From Chryseobacterium salivictor (GTDB lineage: Bacteria; Bacteroidota; Bacteroidia; Flavobacteriales; Weeksellaceae), in contig NZ_CP037954.1 in NCBI RefSeq assembly GCF_004359195.1, positions 2,666,001 to 2,730,000 on the forward strand: a stretch of 64,000 nt of DNA, read 5' to 3'. How positions within the stretch are numbered: the first letter of the stretch is position 1; each line of letters opens with the position of its first letter. Position numbers and translations under genes: made by a program. Of this stretch, positions 43,253-52,050 are shown piece after piece. A model generated the notes under the pieces. That model was given only the letters and a program-made list of their open reading frames with translations. It did not search any database and was not told where the DNA came from.

Positions 43253-44068
43253 AGTGAAACACTCATGCCTTTTTTGCTCTTTTGAATAACTTCATTTTAC
43301 AAAAACTTTTGTCCCTTTTGTGGTTGAAAAATTTTCAACATTAAGAAATTAAGTGGAATAAAATTTCATTCGAAAAGTGAAACACGCATGCCTTTTTTGC
43401 TCTTTTGAATAACTTCATTTTACAAAAACTTTTGTTCCTTTTGTGGTTGAAAAATTTTCAACATTAAGAAATTAAGTGGAATAAAATTTCATTCGAAAAG
43501 TGAAACACGCATGCCTTTTTTGCTCTTTTGAATAACTTCATTTTACAAAAACTTTTGTCCCTTTTGTGGTTGAAAAATTTTCAACATTAAGAAATTAAGT
43601 GGAATAAAATTTCATTCGAAAAGTGAAGTGCGCATGCCTTTTTTGATCTTTTGAATAACTTCATTTTACAAAAACTTTTGTCCCTTTTGTGGTTGAAACA
43701 TTTTCAACATTAAGAAATTAAGTGGAATAAAATTTCATTCGAAAAGTGAAACACGCATGCCTTTTTTGCTCTTTTGAATAACTTAATTTCATGAAATTTT
43801 TGTTCCTTTTGTGGTTAAAAAATCTTCAACATTAAGAAATTAAGTGGAATAAAATTTCATTCGAAAAGTGAAGTGCGCATGCCTTTTTTGCTCTTTTGAA
43901 TAACTTCATTTTACAAAAACTTTTGTCCCTTTTGTGGTTGAAAAATTTTCAACATTAAGAAATTAAGTGAAGTAAGATTTCATTCAAAGTGAAACACGCA
44001 TACCTTTTTTGATCTTTTGAATAACTTAATTTTCATGAAACTTTTGTTCCTTTTGTGGTTAAATTTTT
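43253..44068. repeat. Tandem array of a 123-bp repeat, about 6.6 copies
   Basis: The mark CATGCC (or CATACC) recurs at 43264, 43387, 43510, 43633, 43756, 43878 and 43999, giving spacings of 123, 123, 123, 123, 122 and 121. Copies 1-4 are nearly identical; copies 5 and 7 diverge near the middle. Each unit holds GTTGAAAAATTTTCAAC, a perfect inverted repeat. There is no open frame across units. The array ends 11 bases from the dinB-like gene's 3' end, so it could be read through from neither gene. Confidence 0.95.
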
Positions 44069-44078
44069 ACTTTTCACA

Positions 44079-45236
44079 TTATACAGCTCCATAAACCAGC
44101 TCAAATCCCGACGCTCTACCCAAAGCATTTTTGCCGAAGCGGTTTTTCATGCGGTCCATGGCCTGGTAGAGATTCATGAGTTCTTCGCTGTCTTCGAATA
44201 AATTCATCTGATAGGTTCCGTGCACGAGATTGGTAAACCGCAAACCGACCAGCCTCAGGCGCATCCGCCGCGTGTAGAGTTTTTCAAACAGATCCAAAGC
44301 GACTCTTGCCAAAGTATGATCCAGGGAAGTATAAGAAATTTTGCACTGTTTCGTTTCCGTATCGAAATTGGCGTATCGGATTTTTAAAACGACCGTGGAA
44401 GTCAGCCATTTTTCCTGTCTTAATTGATAAGCCAGAGATTCTGCCATGCTCGAAATCAATCTTTTTAATTCGAATAGATCCATCGTGTCATTCGTAAAAG
44501 TATGTTCACTGGATAATGATTTTCTTTCCGAATACGGAACCACCGGCGTCAAGTCGATTCCGTTGGCTTTTTTCCAGAGTTCGCCACCGTTTTTCCCGAT
44601 CATTTGCTGCAGAACCAAAACGGGCATTTCTGCCAAAGTCTGAATGGTTCTGATTCCGACACGCGACAATAATTGAAAAGTGACATCTCCGACCATGGGA
44701 ATTTTCCTTACCGATAAAGGATTTAGAAATGGCTGTATGTTCTGTGCCGGAATCTCCAATCTTCCGACCGGTTTAGATTCTCCGGTGCCGATTTTGGAAA
44801 CCGTTTTGTTGGTGGATAAAGCAAAACTTATCGGTAAACCCGTATTTTTCGTGACAGAATCTGCAATTTCCTTCGTCCATTGATAGCATCCGAAAAATTT
44901 GTCCATGCCCGATAAGTCCATGTAAAATTCATCGATGCTGGCTTTTTCCAAAACGGGCACTTTTTCCTGAATAATTTCGGTGACTTCTTTGGAAAATTTG
45001 GAATACCGTTCGTAATCGCCGCGGATGACTTTTGCTTCCGGACATAACCTCATTGCCATTTTGATCGGCATGGCAGAACGTACGCCGAAATAGCGCGCTT
45101 CATAAGAACAGGATGCCACCACTCCACGGTCGCCACCACCGATGATAACGGGAATCCCGTTGAGTTTTGTATCCTGTAATCTTTCACAGGACACAAAAAA
45201 AGTGTCCAGATCCATATGTGCAATTGCTCTTTCCAT
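44079..45236 (-). CDS. Y-family DNA polymerase (DinB/ImpB type)
   Basis: The product has 385 residues from MERAIAHMDLDTFFVSCE; upstream in-frame codons overlap the promoter. Catalytic residues are in MDLDTFFVS (Asp8/Asp10 type), and in KASIDEFYMDLSGM (Asp-Glu pair, about residues 100-113). RKIPMVGDVTFQLLSRVGI is the helix-hairpin-helix in the thumb, and a little-finger domain follows. It copies past DNA lesions with low fidelity. It is divergent from an XRE/S24 repressor, suggesting damage-inducible control. The 3' end abuts the 123-bp tandem array. Confidence 0.93.
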   Translation of the reverse strand: MERAIAHMDLDTFFVSCERLQDTKLNGIPVIIGGGDRGVVASCSYEARYFGVRSAMPIKMAMRLCPEAKVIRGDYERYSKFSKEVTEIIQEKVPVLEKASIDEFYMDLSGMDKFFGCYQWTKEIADSVTKNTGLPISFALSTNKTVSKIGTGESKPVGRLEIPAQNIQPFLNPLSVRKIPMVGDVTFQLLSRVGIRTIQTLAEMPVLVLQQMIGKNGGELWKKANGIDLTPVVPYSERKSLSSEHTFTNDTMDLFELKRLISSMAESLAYQLRQEKWLTSTVVLKIRYANFDTETKQCKISYTSLDHTLARVALDLFEKLYTRRMRLRLVGLRFTNLVHGTYQMNLFEDSEELMNLYQAMDRMKNRFGKNALGRASGFELVYGAV

Positions 45237-45241
45237 GGGTA

Positions 45242-45249
45242 CAAAATTA
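45242..45249 (-). promoter_or_regulatory. -7 box (TAATTTTG) of the Y-family polymerase gene
   Basis: On the minus strand TAATTTTG fits TAnnTTTG and lies 6 bases before the ATG at 45236. One of the two direct repeats lies immediately upstream. Confidence 0.5.
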
Positions 45250-45265
45250 GTATGATTTATATCAA
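45250..45265. promoter_or_regulatory. Putative repressor operator copy 1
   Basis: GTATGATTTATATCAA matches CTATAATTTGTATCAA at 45284 in 13 of 16 positions, in the same orientation, 34 bases apart. Copy 1 touches the polymerase -7 box. It is a likely binding site for the S24 repressor. Confidence 0.55.
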
Positions 45266-45272
45266 AAATCCG

Positions 45273-45280
45273 TATCTTTG
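45273..45280 (+). promoter_or_regulatory. -7 box (TATCTTTG) of the XRE/S24 gene
   Basis: TATCTTTG fits TAnnTTTG and lies 18 bases before the ATG at 45299. It sits between the two operator copies. Confidence 0.55.
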
Positions 45281-45283
45281 TTG

Positions 45284-45299
45284 CTATAATTTGTATCAA
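45284..45299. promoter_or_regulatory. Putative repressor operator copy 2
   Basis: CTATAATTTGTATCAA is the second copy of the 16-bp direct repeat. It covers the start of transcription and the first base of the S24 repressor gene, so it would allow autoregulation. Confidence 0.55.
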
Positions 45300-46060
45300 T
45301 GTCAATTTTATCAGATAACATGCGGTATTTGAGGGCTCAACAAAAATACCCGCAACAAAAAGTCGCCGATGATCTTTTGATCACGCGCGGACGGTACGCC
45401 AAATATGAAGATGGCGCAACCGAACCGCCGATTGAAATCCTCATAAGAATTTCAAAATATTACCGCGTGAGTATTGATTTACTGGTGGGTTTGGATGTGC
45501 GAAAATATAGTTTAGAAAAGATGATGAACCTGCCCGACAACCGAACGATCCTGCCCATTATGGTGGATGAAAAAGGCGAAAATAAAATAGAAGTCATTCC
45601 GGAGAAAGCACAGATGGGCTATCTGCAGGGTTACAGTGATCCCGGACATATTGAAAAACTGCAGACCATTTCCCTCCCCTTTTTACGCAACGGAAAATAC
45701 CGCGCTTTTCCGGCGACTGGAGATTCGATGCCGCCTTTTAAAAACGGAACTTTTATCGTGGGGAAATATGTGGAAAACATCAATGATTTAAGGAATAACA
45801 AAACCTATATTTTCATCACCCAAAATGAAGGCGTTGTTTATAAAAGATTTGAAAAGAAAACCATAAGAAATATCACTGTAAGTTCAGATAATCCATTGTA
45901 CAAACCTTATGATATTAAACTTTCGGAGTTGATGGAAATCTGGGAATATGCCTGCAGCATTAACACGGTAGAATTCGAAACCGAAACTTTGGACATGATG
46001 ACGGTGAAGGATATGTTTTTGAGTCTGAAGAAAGAGATTGATTTGATCAGGAAGAAATAG
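45299..46060 (+). CDS. XRE-family repressor with S24 (LexA-like) C-terminal domain
   Basis: The product has 253 residues. The N-terminal HTH is QQKVADDLLITRGRYAKYEDG, followed by PIEILIRISKYYRVSIDLLVG. The C-terminal S24 domain has the serine in FPATGDSMPPFKNGTFIVG (about residues 142-160) and the lysine in VVYKRFEKK (about 180-188), the LexA-type dyad. A clear Ala-Gly cleavage site before it was not found, so self-cleavage is uncertain. It is divergent from the Y-family polymerase gene, a common LexA-like/UmuD-like pairing that suggests DNA-damage control. Confidence 0.88.
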   Translation: MSILSDNMRYLRAQQKYPQQKVADDLLITRGRYAKYEDGATEPPIEILIRISKYYRVSIDLLVGLDVRKYSLEKMMNLPDNRTILPIMVDEKGENKIEVIPEKAQMGYLQGYSDPGHIEKLQTISLPFLRNGKYRAFPATGDSMPPFKNGTFIVGKYVENINDLRNNKTYIFITQNEGVVYKRFEKKTIRNITVSSDNPLYKPYDIKLSELMEIWEYACSINTVEFETETLDMMTVKDMFLSLKKEIDLIRKK

Positions 46061-46213
46061 CTATTTCTTCATTACAATTATTGTCAAAAAAAACCTTTCG
46101 ACTGAAAGAGTTTTGCTTTTCTTGTTGTCAATCATTCGATAATCTGTTTGAATTGCCTTAATAACTGATTTTTTTTTAAAATTTCTTTTCTAAAGCGGAA
46201 TATCAACGAAACT

Positions 46214-47125
46214 TCAGACTGCTTCAATTCCCGCCATCACTTTACGGAAAAGACTTTTGAGGTGATCTATTTCAGCTTGATGGTTGGTTTTCTTTCGGCA
46301 ACCGAAATATAAGGTGTTTTCCAGTTTTTTGTCACCTTCCCAAATTAATTTGATCTGGCCGTTTTCAATTTCATTTTTGCACAGGAAATTGGGGATTACC
46401 GCCAATCCTGTTCCTCCTTTTAAACAGCGGATGATGGAGTTTAAATTGGGAACAATATAATTGGGCCGGAAGTTAGGTTTATGTCCGAAATTCAGAATCC
46501 AGAACTGGAAAAGATGTTCCATATCGCCGGTTGTGCCGTACCATTTCTGCTGTTTCAGCCATTCTTCAATTTGCCTTTTATCCTTCGTATTCAAAATCTT
46601 TTTGATACGATCGGTCTCAACTTCTTTTCCGCCGACCAAAATAATCTGCTCCGAAGAAAAAGCTTCATGTTCAATATTGGGTGAAACCCCTTTTTTGGGC
46701 GTGATAATCAAATCTAAAATTCCTTTATCCAGCTGATCCAGCATTTCCGGATAATCTCCAAAACTGATAATTAAATTGAACGGCAAACTTGAAACATATT
46801 GCTCTAAAGTAGTCTGAAAAGTTTCAAAACACATTCCCACACTTATGGTGGGCGTATGTTTTTCGGTAGATTTCTGAAAATTCTTCTCGACTTCTTCCAA
46901 CTTTGTCAAAGGTTCGGAAACCGCATTAAATAAGATTTTCCCGCGCTCTGTCGGAATCATTTTCCGACCCGTGCGGTCAAATAATTTATACCCGACATAC
47001 GCTTCCAGAGAGCCTAAATGCAAACTTACCCCAGGTTGCGAAATAAATAAATGCTCTGCCGCACCGGTAAGGGTCCCCGCTTTGTAAATCGCTTTAAAAG
47101 TCCGATACCATTCTAAATTAACCAT
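46214..47125 (-). CDS. LysR family transcriptional regulator
   Basis: The product has 303 residues from MVNLEWYRTFKAIYKAGTLTG; a GTG three bases upstream is less likely. The N-terminal winged HTH continues with AAEHLFISQPGVSLHLGSLE, and LFDRTGRKMIPTERG ends the DNA-binding helix unit. The C-terminal part is the substrate-binding type II periplasmic fold. It lies divergently from an NAD(P)H quinone reductase-like gene across a 100-base spacer and probably controls it. Confidence 0.93.
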   Translation of the reverse strand: MVNLEWYRTFKAIYKAGTLTGAAEHLFISQPGVSLHLGSLEAYVGYKLFDRTGRKMIPTERGKILFNAVSEPLTKLEEVEKNFQKSTEKHTPTISVGMCFETFQTTLEQYVSSLPFNLIISFGDYPEMLDQLDKGILDLIITPKKGVSPNIEHEAFSSEQIILVGGKEVETDRIKKILNTKDKRQIEEWLKQQKWYGTTGDMEHLFQFWILNFGHKPNFRPNYIVPNLNSIIRCLKGGTGLAVIPNFLCKNEIENGQIKLIWEGDKKLENTLYFGCRKKTNHQAEIDHLKSLFRKVMAGIEAV

Positions 47126-47225
47126 CACTTACTATTATAATTATGATACAAATGTATGATTTATATTATTTTCATTATGGTAAAATTGAAGGTAATTTTG
47201 CATTCATAATTTTAAACATTTAAAA

Positions 47226-47840
47226 ATGAAAAAAGTACTCATCATCAATGGTGGACAAAATTTTGGTCATTCGGGAGGAAAATACAACCAGACGATTACC
47301 GGAAACACGCTGAAAGTTTTAAAAGAATTTGGAAATATTGAAGTACAAATTACCAATATAAGCGAACAGTACGATACCAAAGAAGAAGTTGAAAAATTTG
47401 TCTGGGCCGATTTTATTATTTATCATACTCCGATTTGGTGGTTTCAATTACCGAATGGTTTCAAAAAATATATTGATGAAGTTTTCACTGCCGGTCATGC
47501 CAAAGGAATTTATAAAAGCGACGGCAGACACGCCGACAATCCCGAAATTAATTACGGAACGGGCGGCATGCTTGGCGGCAGAAAATACATGGTGACCACC
47601 AGTTGGAACGCGCCGGAAACTGCTTTTACACTTCCCGGAGAATTTTTTAATGAAACAAGTGTTGACGACGGGCCGCTGTTTGGCTTCCACAGAATGAACC
47701 GTTTTATTTCCTTAGAAAAAATGGAAAGTTTCCACTTTCATGATGTAGAGAAAAATGCCAATATCGAACGGGACATGAAATCTTACCGGGAACATCTCAC
47801 AGAGGTTTTTTCAAAAGAATTAAAACCCCAGTCCGTCTAA
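47226..47840 (+). CDS. NAD(P)H-dependent oxidoreductase, flavodoxin-like fold (MdaB/modulator of drug activity B type)
   Basis: The product has 204 residues. ILIINGGQNFGHSGGKYNQTI is a flavin phosphate-binding segment, FIIYHTPIWWFQLPNGFKKY (about residues 61-80) is the family signature, and GGRKYMVTTSWNAPETAF follows. It reduces quinones by two electrons, avoiding semiquinone radicals. The divergent LysR gene probably senses a quinone or electrophile and activates it. Confidence 0.9.
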   Translation: MKKVLIINGGQNFGHSGGKYNQTITGNTLKVLKEFGNIEVQITNISEQYDTKEEVEKFVWADFIIYHTPIWWFQLPNGFKKYIDEVFTAGHAKGIYKSDGRHADNPEINYGTGGMLGGRKYMVTTSWNAPETAFTLPGEFFNETSVDDGPLFGFHRMNRFISLEKMESFHFHDVEKNANIERDMKSYREHLTEVFSKELKPQSV

Positions 47841-48004
47841 TGAAAAATCTTACAGCGTTTATAAAAACAAGATATCCATTTTAAAAACGCGGTTTCATGA
47901 GGAATATCTTCACGGATTGAAAAAAGATGCTATAAGCGTGACCTCTTTTTTAAAATAAAACTTTAATGAGGTCCCGTTTTTATTTTGATAAAAGAAAAGG
48001 TGAA

Positions 48005-48475
48005 TTATTCCTCTTCTTTTTTAGTTATCCCTTTAAAATATTCAGCCTTCTCTTCCTGATTTCTGGAGGCAGCATCGATAGAGTGCGAACCGTTTAAATA
48101 GGCATCTTCCTCTGCTTCATCCGATAATTTTTCGTAATATTTATGAATCTGATCCAATTCTTTTTCGGTTAAATTCTCAATATCCACAATTCTGTTACTC
48201 GCAGATTTGCTGGCTGCGATCAATTCATTGAGTTTGATTTGGATTGCTTTGGAATCTTTGTTCTGGGCTTTTTGAATTAAGAAAACCATCAGGAAAGTGA
48301 TAATCGTAGTTCCGGTATTGATGATCAACTGCCAGGTTTCCGAAAACTGAAAAATAGGACCACTTACCGCCCAAATAATCACAATCGCCAAAGCACCTAA
48401 AAACGCGTAAGAACTTCCGGTGAAAGTAGTTGCAGCATTTGAGAATTTTTCAAATAAATTATTGTCAGTTGCCAT
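48005..48475 (-). CDS. Low-affinity iron permease family protein
   Basis: The product has 156 residues. Two membrane helices (SSYAFLGALAIVIIWAVSGP, about 20-39, and ETWQLIINTGTTIITFLMVF, about 46-65) are followed by an amphipathic acidic tail from about 80. This matches the bacterial low-affinity iron permease family (Fet4-like domain) by its SSYAFLGA and FLIQKAQNKDSKAIQIKLNE motifs. Transport of iron is family-based and unproved here; the protein is short and may be a regulatory or assembly partner. Confidence 0.82.
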   Translation of the reverse strand: MATDNNLFEKFSNAATTFTGSSYAFLGALAIVIIWAVSGPIFQFSETWQLIINTGTTIITFLMVFLIQKAQNKDSKAIQIKLNELIAASKSASNRIVDIENLTEKELDQIHKYYEKLSDEAEEDAYLNGSHSIDAASRNQEEKAEYFKGITKKEEE

Positions 48476-48567
48476 AAGAATCGTTTTTAATTATTCTCTT
48501 CACAGAAAAAAGTTTGCCAAACCGTTGTAACTGCTGTGGATGTGATTATTTAATCACTCGTTACTAC

Positions 48568-48825
48568 TTACTTTTTACGGTATATAAAATAGGAACTCAG
48601 CAGGATGATATTCACCACAACGGCAAAAGCATTGGACAGAATAATGGGAAGTTCGTCTTTGAGAACACCATACCAAACCCACAGTGACAGGCCGGTAATT
48701 AAGAAGAGCATCATTAATAAAGATAAATCTTCTACATCTTTTTCCTTTAAAACTTTGATCAGTTGTGGCAACATGGCTACCGAGGTAAAGGCACCAGCGA
48801 CCAAACCGAGAATATTTTCGTCCAT
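48568..48825 (-). CDS. SemiSWEET sugar transporter
   Basis: The product has 85 residues with three transmembrane helices (about 5-25, 35-55, 60-80). MLPQLIKVLKEKDVEDLS carries the PQ-loop motif, and LITGLSLWVWYGVLK the pocket residues. SemiSWEETs dimerise to form a small bidirectional sugar carrier. It is distinct from the longer eukaryotic SWEETs. A separate gene upstream of the iron-permease-like gene; the two need not be co-regulated. Confidence 0.9.
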   Translation of the reverse strand: MDENILGLVAGAFTSVAMLPQLIKVLKEKDVEDLSLLMMLFLITGLSLWVWYGVLKDELPIILSNAFAVVVNIILLSSYFIYRKK

Positions 48826-48922
48826 TTTAATTTTTATTATTAAACGAATTTAGGAAAAAGCAGAGAAAGTATTTTAGGGAATTACAGCCACCAATGGCAA
48901 GCGCCGTTCTTGAGAGTTCTTA

Positions 48923-48961
48923 AAAAAAGTTCCAAAGCGAAAATTCACTTTGAAACTTTTT
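48923..48961 (-). terminator. Terminator after the DJ-1/PfpI gene
   Basis: AAAGTTCCAAAG pairs with CTTTGAAACTTT, and T-rich sequence follows on the minus strand. Confidence 0.8.
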
Positions 48962-48995
48962 ATTACTAATTTATGATCTAAAAAAGATTCCGGAT

Positions 48996-49676
48996 TTATT
49001 TCTGAAGTTTATTCAGCAACAACTCAGCTACTTTTTCGGAAGACGCCGGATTCTGGCCGGTGATCAGCAAACCGTCTTCTAAAGCATACGCTTCAAAATC
49101 GCCGGCTTTGCTGTAAATCCCGCCGTTTTGTTTCAGCATATCTTCTACCAAAAAGGGAACGACATCGGTCAGTTGTACCAGGGCTTCTTCGGAATTGGTA
49201 AATCCGGTTACTTTTTTACCTTTTACTAATGGTTCACCGGAAGTATTTTTCACCTGTTTCAAAGCTGCGGGAGCATGACAGACGAAAGCTACCGGTTTAT
49301 CGCTGTTGTAAAAGCTTTCGATCAGTTTTGCCGAATCCGCGCTTTCTGCCAAATCCCAAAGTGGACCGTGACCGCCGGGATAAAATACGGCATCGTAATC
49401 TTTTGCAGAGACTTCAGACAGTTTGTGCGTTTTGCTTAATTTTTCCTGCAAATCTTTATCTGCTTTAAATCTGATGGTGGCTTCCGTTTGATTTTCCGGT
49501 TTGTCACTGGTAGGATCGATGGGTGGCTGGCCACCATTTGGGGAAGCTAAAATAACGTCAACGCCTTTATCCACCAAATAGTAATAAGGACTTGCGAATT
49601 CTTCGATCCAAAATCCGGTTTTCTCACCGGTATTTCCCAACTGATCGTGGGAGGTTAAGACAAATAATATTTTCAT
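48996..49676 (-). CDS. DJ-1/PfpI family protein (Hsp31-like)
   Basis: The product has 226 residues from MKILFVLTSHDQLGNTG; a longer in-frame upstream part is low-complexity and not used. GFWIEEFASPYYYLVDKG contains the conserved glutamate. The nucleophile elbow is PVAFVCHAPAALKQV (Cys near residue 136), followed by a histidine of the Hsp31 type. KDYDAVFYPGGHGPLWDLAE is a second signature. The family includes protein chaperones, deglycases and glyoxalase III; which one applies is uncertain. It lies downstream of the iron alcohol dehydrogenase, hinting at a role in carbonyl stress. Confidence 0.88.
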   Translation of the reverse strand: MKILFVLTSHDQLGNTGEKTGFWIEEFASPYYYLVDKGVDVILASPNGGQPPIDPTSDKPENQTEATIRFKADKDLQEKLSKTHKLSEVSAKDYDAVFYPGGHGPLWDLAESADSAKLIESFYNSDKPVAFVCHAPAALKQVKNTSGEPLVKGKKVTGFTNSEEALVQLTDVVPFLVEDMLKQNGGIYSKAGDFEAYALEDGLLITGQNPASSEKVAELLLNKLQK

Positions 49677-49877
49677 AAGTATTTTTTTTAAATGGTTAAA
49701 TTTATAATAGTCTGTTTTTTGTCGTGCTACACTCACAACTTCTTTTAACGCAAAGAGCGCAAAGTTTTTTTTGACCTTATGCTGTTTCCGATGCTTCTTT
49801 TTAAGGACGCAAAGGCGTAAAAATAAGCAAAGGTGTCCAGTCAATTATTGCTTCATATTCAGGCAAAAAATTACATT

Positions 49878-51038
49878 TTAGTAACTCATTTCGATAATTT
49901 TCTGAACATCTGCGGGCGCAAGTAATTTATGCTCTCCAAGTCCCATCCAACCTCGGTCTATAAAACGTTTTGCAATAATATTTCCGGTTTCTGAGTAGTC
50001 TTTGGTGTAGTCGGATAATTTAATATCGATTCCTAAAGATTTGAAGAATTCATCGGTTTTGTCAATTCCGGCGTGGGCTTTTTCTTCTAAACTTCCTTCG
50101 GTAATATTCCAGACGCGCTCCGCATATTGCGCCAGTTTTTCTTTCTTGGTTCCGAAATTATAACGGTAATGGTTTCCTGCTAAAATGGCCAAAGTTCTGG
50201 CATGATCAATTCCATACATCGCCGTTAATTCATGGCCCATCGAGTGAATGGCCCAGTCTCCCGGAACGCCCTGCTGGATTAATCCGTTCAAAGCCATGGT
50301 ACAGCTCCACATAAAATTGCACGCGGCCTGATAATCCGACGGATCTTTCATAATGGCCGGAGCCACTTCAATTAAAGTCTGCATGATACTTTCTGCAAAA
50401 CGATCCTGCAATAAAGCGCCGATCGGATAGGTCATATACTGTTCCATCACGTGGGTGAACGCATCTGCAATGCCGTTCGCCAGCTGACGCTGCGGAATTG
50501 ATTTAATCACTTCGGGATCCAAAACAGAAAACTGAGGGAACATTCCCGGTCCGCCAAACGCTAATTTTTCCTGCGTTTCTGCTCTGGTAATTACCGACCC
50601 GGAATTCATTTCAGATCCGGTTGCAGGAAGCGTCAATACGGTTCCAAAAGGCAATCCTTCGGTCACCGGTTTTTTGTTGGTGAGTAAATCCCAGGGAGTT
50701 TCGCCCTGGTATAAAGCTGCGGCTGATAAAAATTTAGTCCCGTCGATTACAGAACCGCCGCCAACAGCTAAAAGATAGGTGATCTTTTCTTCTTTAATGA
50801 CTTTCAGCGCGTCCAGTAAAACGCTGTATTCCGGATTGGCAGGAATTCCACCGAATTCTACGACTTCATAACCTGAAAGTGCTTTTTTTACCTGATCATA
50901 GATTCCGTTTTTCTTAATACTTCCGCCACCGTAGAGCATCAATACTTTTGCGTTTACCGGAATTTCTGCCGGAAGATTTTCGATCTGACCTTTACCAAAC
51001 AATATTTTTGTTGGATTTCTGTATTTAAAATTGTTCAT
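49878..51038 (-). CDS. Iron-containing alcohol dehydrogenase (YqhD/BDH type)
   Basis: The product has 386 residues. GGGSVIDGTKFLSAAALYQ (about residues 93-111) binds NAD(P), TLPATGSEMNSGSVI is a family signature, and the metal ligands sit in NGIADAFTHVMEQYM and in HSMGHELTAMYGIDHARTLAIL (His pair). It reduces aldehydes to alcohols with NAD(P)H. A broken MDR oxidoreductase gene lies 17 bases upstream and the DJ-1 gene about 200 bases downstream; together they look like aldehyde-stress genes. Confidence 0.94.
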   Translation of the reverse strand: MNNFKYRNPTKILFGKGQIENLPAEIPVNAKVLMLYGGGSIKKNGIYDQVKKALSGYEVVEFGGIPANPEYSVLLDALKVIKEEKITYLLAVGGGSVIDGTKFLSAAALYQGETPWDLLTNKKPVTEGLPFGTVLTLPATGSEMNSGSVITRAETQEKLAFGGPGMFPQFSVLDPEVIKSIPQRQLANGIADAFTHVMEQYMTYPIGALLQDRFAESIMQTLIEVAPAIMKDPSDYQAACNFMWSCTMALNGLIQQGVPGDWAIHSMGHELTAMYGIDHARTLAILAGNHYRYNFGTKKEKLAQYAERVWNITEGSLEEKAHAGIDKTDEFFKSLGIDIKLSDYTKDYSETGNIIAKRFIDRGWMGLGEHKLLAPADVQKIIEMSY

Positions 51039-51055
51039 ATTTTTATTTTTCCTGT

Positions 51056-52050
51056 TTATATTTTTACGATCATTTTCCCTTTATTCCTGCCTTCAAAAAG
51101 GCCGATAAAAGCCTGCGGAATATTTTCAAAACCTTCCACGACGGTTTCGGCCGCATGCAGTTTTCCTTCAGACAACCATTGAGACAGATGTTTCATTCCT
51201 TCGGGGAATTTCTCCGCATAATTGCTCACGATGAATCCCTGCATCAAAGCACTTTTGCGGATGAGGAAAGGTTCCACGCGCGGTCCCTGCGGAACAGAAG
51301 TATCGTTGTAGGCGGAAATCGCGCCGCATACAATAATTCTTCCCAGTCGATTGATATTGGCATGTACACTGTCTGAAACCGCGCCGCTGACATTGTCATA
51401 ATAAATATCAACACCATTGGGACAAACTTCTGCAATGGCTTTGGTCATGTCCTTTGTGGTATGGTAATTAATGGCTTCATCAAAACCGAATTCAGATTTC
51501 AGCAAGGCTGCTTTTTCATCGGTTCCGGCGATGCCGATCACCCGGCAGCCCAGATTTTTGCGATTTGTCCCACGACACTTCCCACGGCTCCGGCAGCTCC
51601 GGAAACCACGATGGTTTCTCCGGCTTTGGGTTTTCCTATTTCTGTAAGGCCGAAATAAGCGGTTAATCCCGTCATTCCCAAAACCCCTAAATAATTAGAA
51701 AGTGGCGCAGTCTGAGCATCTACTTTTAAAACGTTATTTCCTGTTGATGTTTGAAATTCTTTCCAGTCCAAAGCTCCTGTAACAAATTCTCCGGCTTTAT
51801 ACTTTTCATTCTTAGATTCCACTACTTCCGCGACAACGCCGGAACTCATCACTTTTTGAAGTTCAAAAGGCGGCACATAAGATGGCGTATCGCTCATTCG
51901 TCCCCGCAAATACGGATCTACAGAAACGAATTTTGTTTTCAAAAGAATTTCGCCTTCTTTTATTACCGGCATTTCTTCATCTACAAATTTAAAATCTGAC
52001 AGTTGGGGTTTTCCAACCGGTCGGCTGTTCAGTGTTATTGTTTTATTCAT
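51056..52050 (-). pseudogene. NADP-dependent medium-chain oxidoreductase (CurA/LTB4DH type), frameshifted
   Basis: Two overlapping frames encode one protein. The first (52050-51538, 170 residues) has the GroES-like start, DPYLRGRMSDTPSYVPPFEL and GAAGAVGSVVGQIAKIW. The second (51541-51056) continues as VIGIAGTDEKAALLKSEFGFDEAINY, YYDNVSGAVSD and a C-terminal GLFEGRNKGKMIVKI. The junction is TGG-GCTGCC: one extra G (TGGGGCTGCC) would restore IWGCRVIGIAG. So a single G is missing from a G-run. The parent gene reduces enones or prostaglandin-like alkenals with NADPH. It is a pseudogene or a sequencing error. Confidence 0.85.

Noticed and set aside
43091..43285. 64-codon plus-strand ORF beside the tandem array
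   Set aside because: It lies mostly in the spacer, enters the first repeat unit and encodes no recognisable domain.
43253..44068. CRISPR array
   Set aside because: The repeat unit is 123 bp with no unique spacers, and no cas genes are near. It is a plain tandem array.
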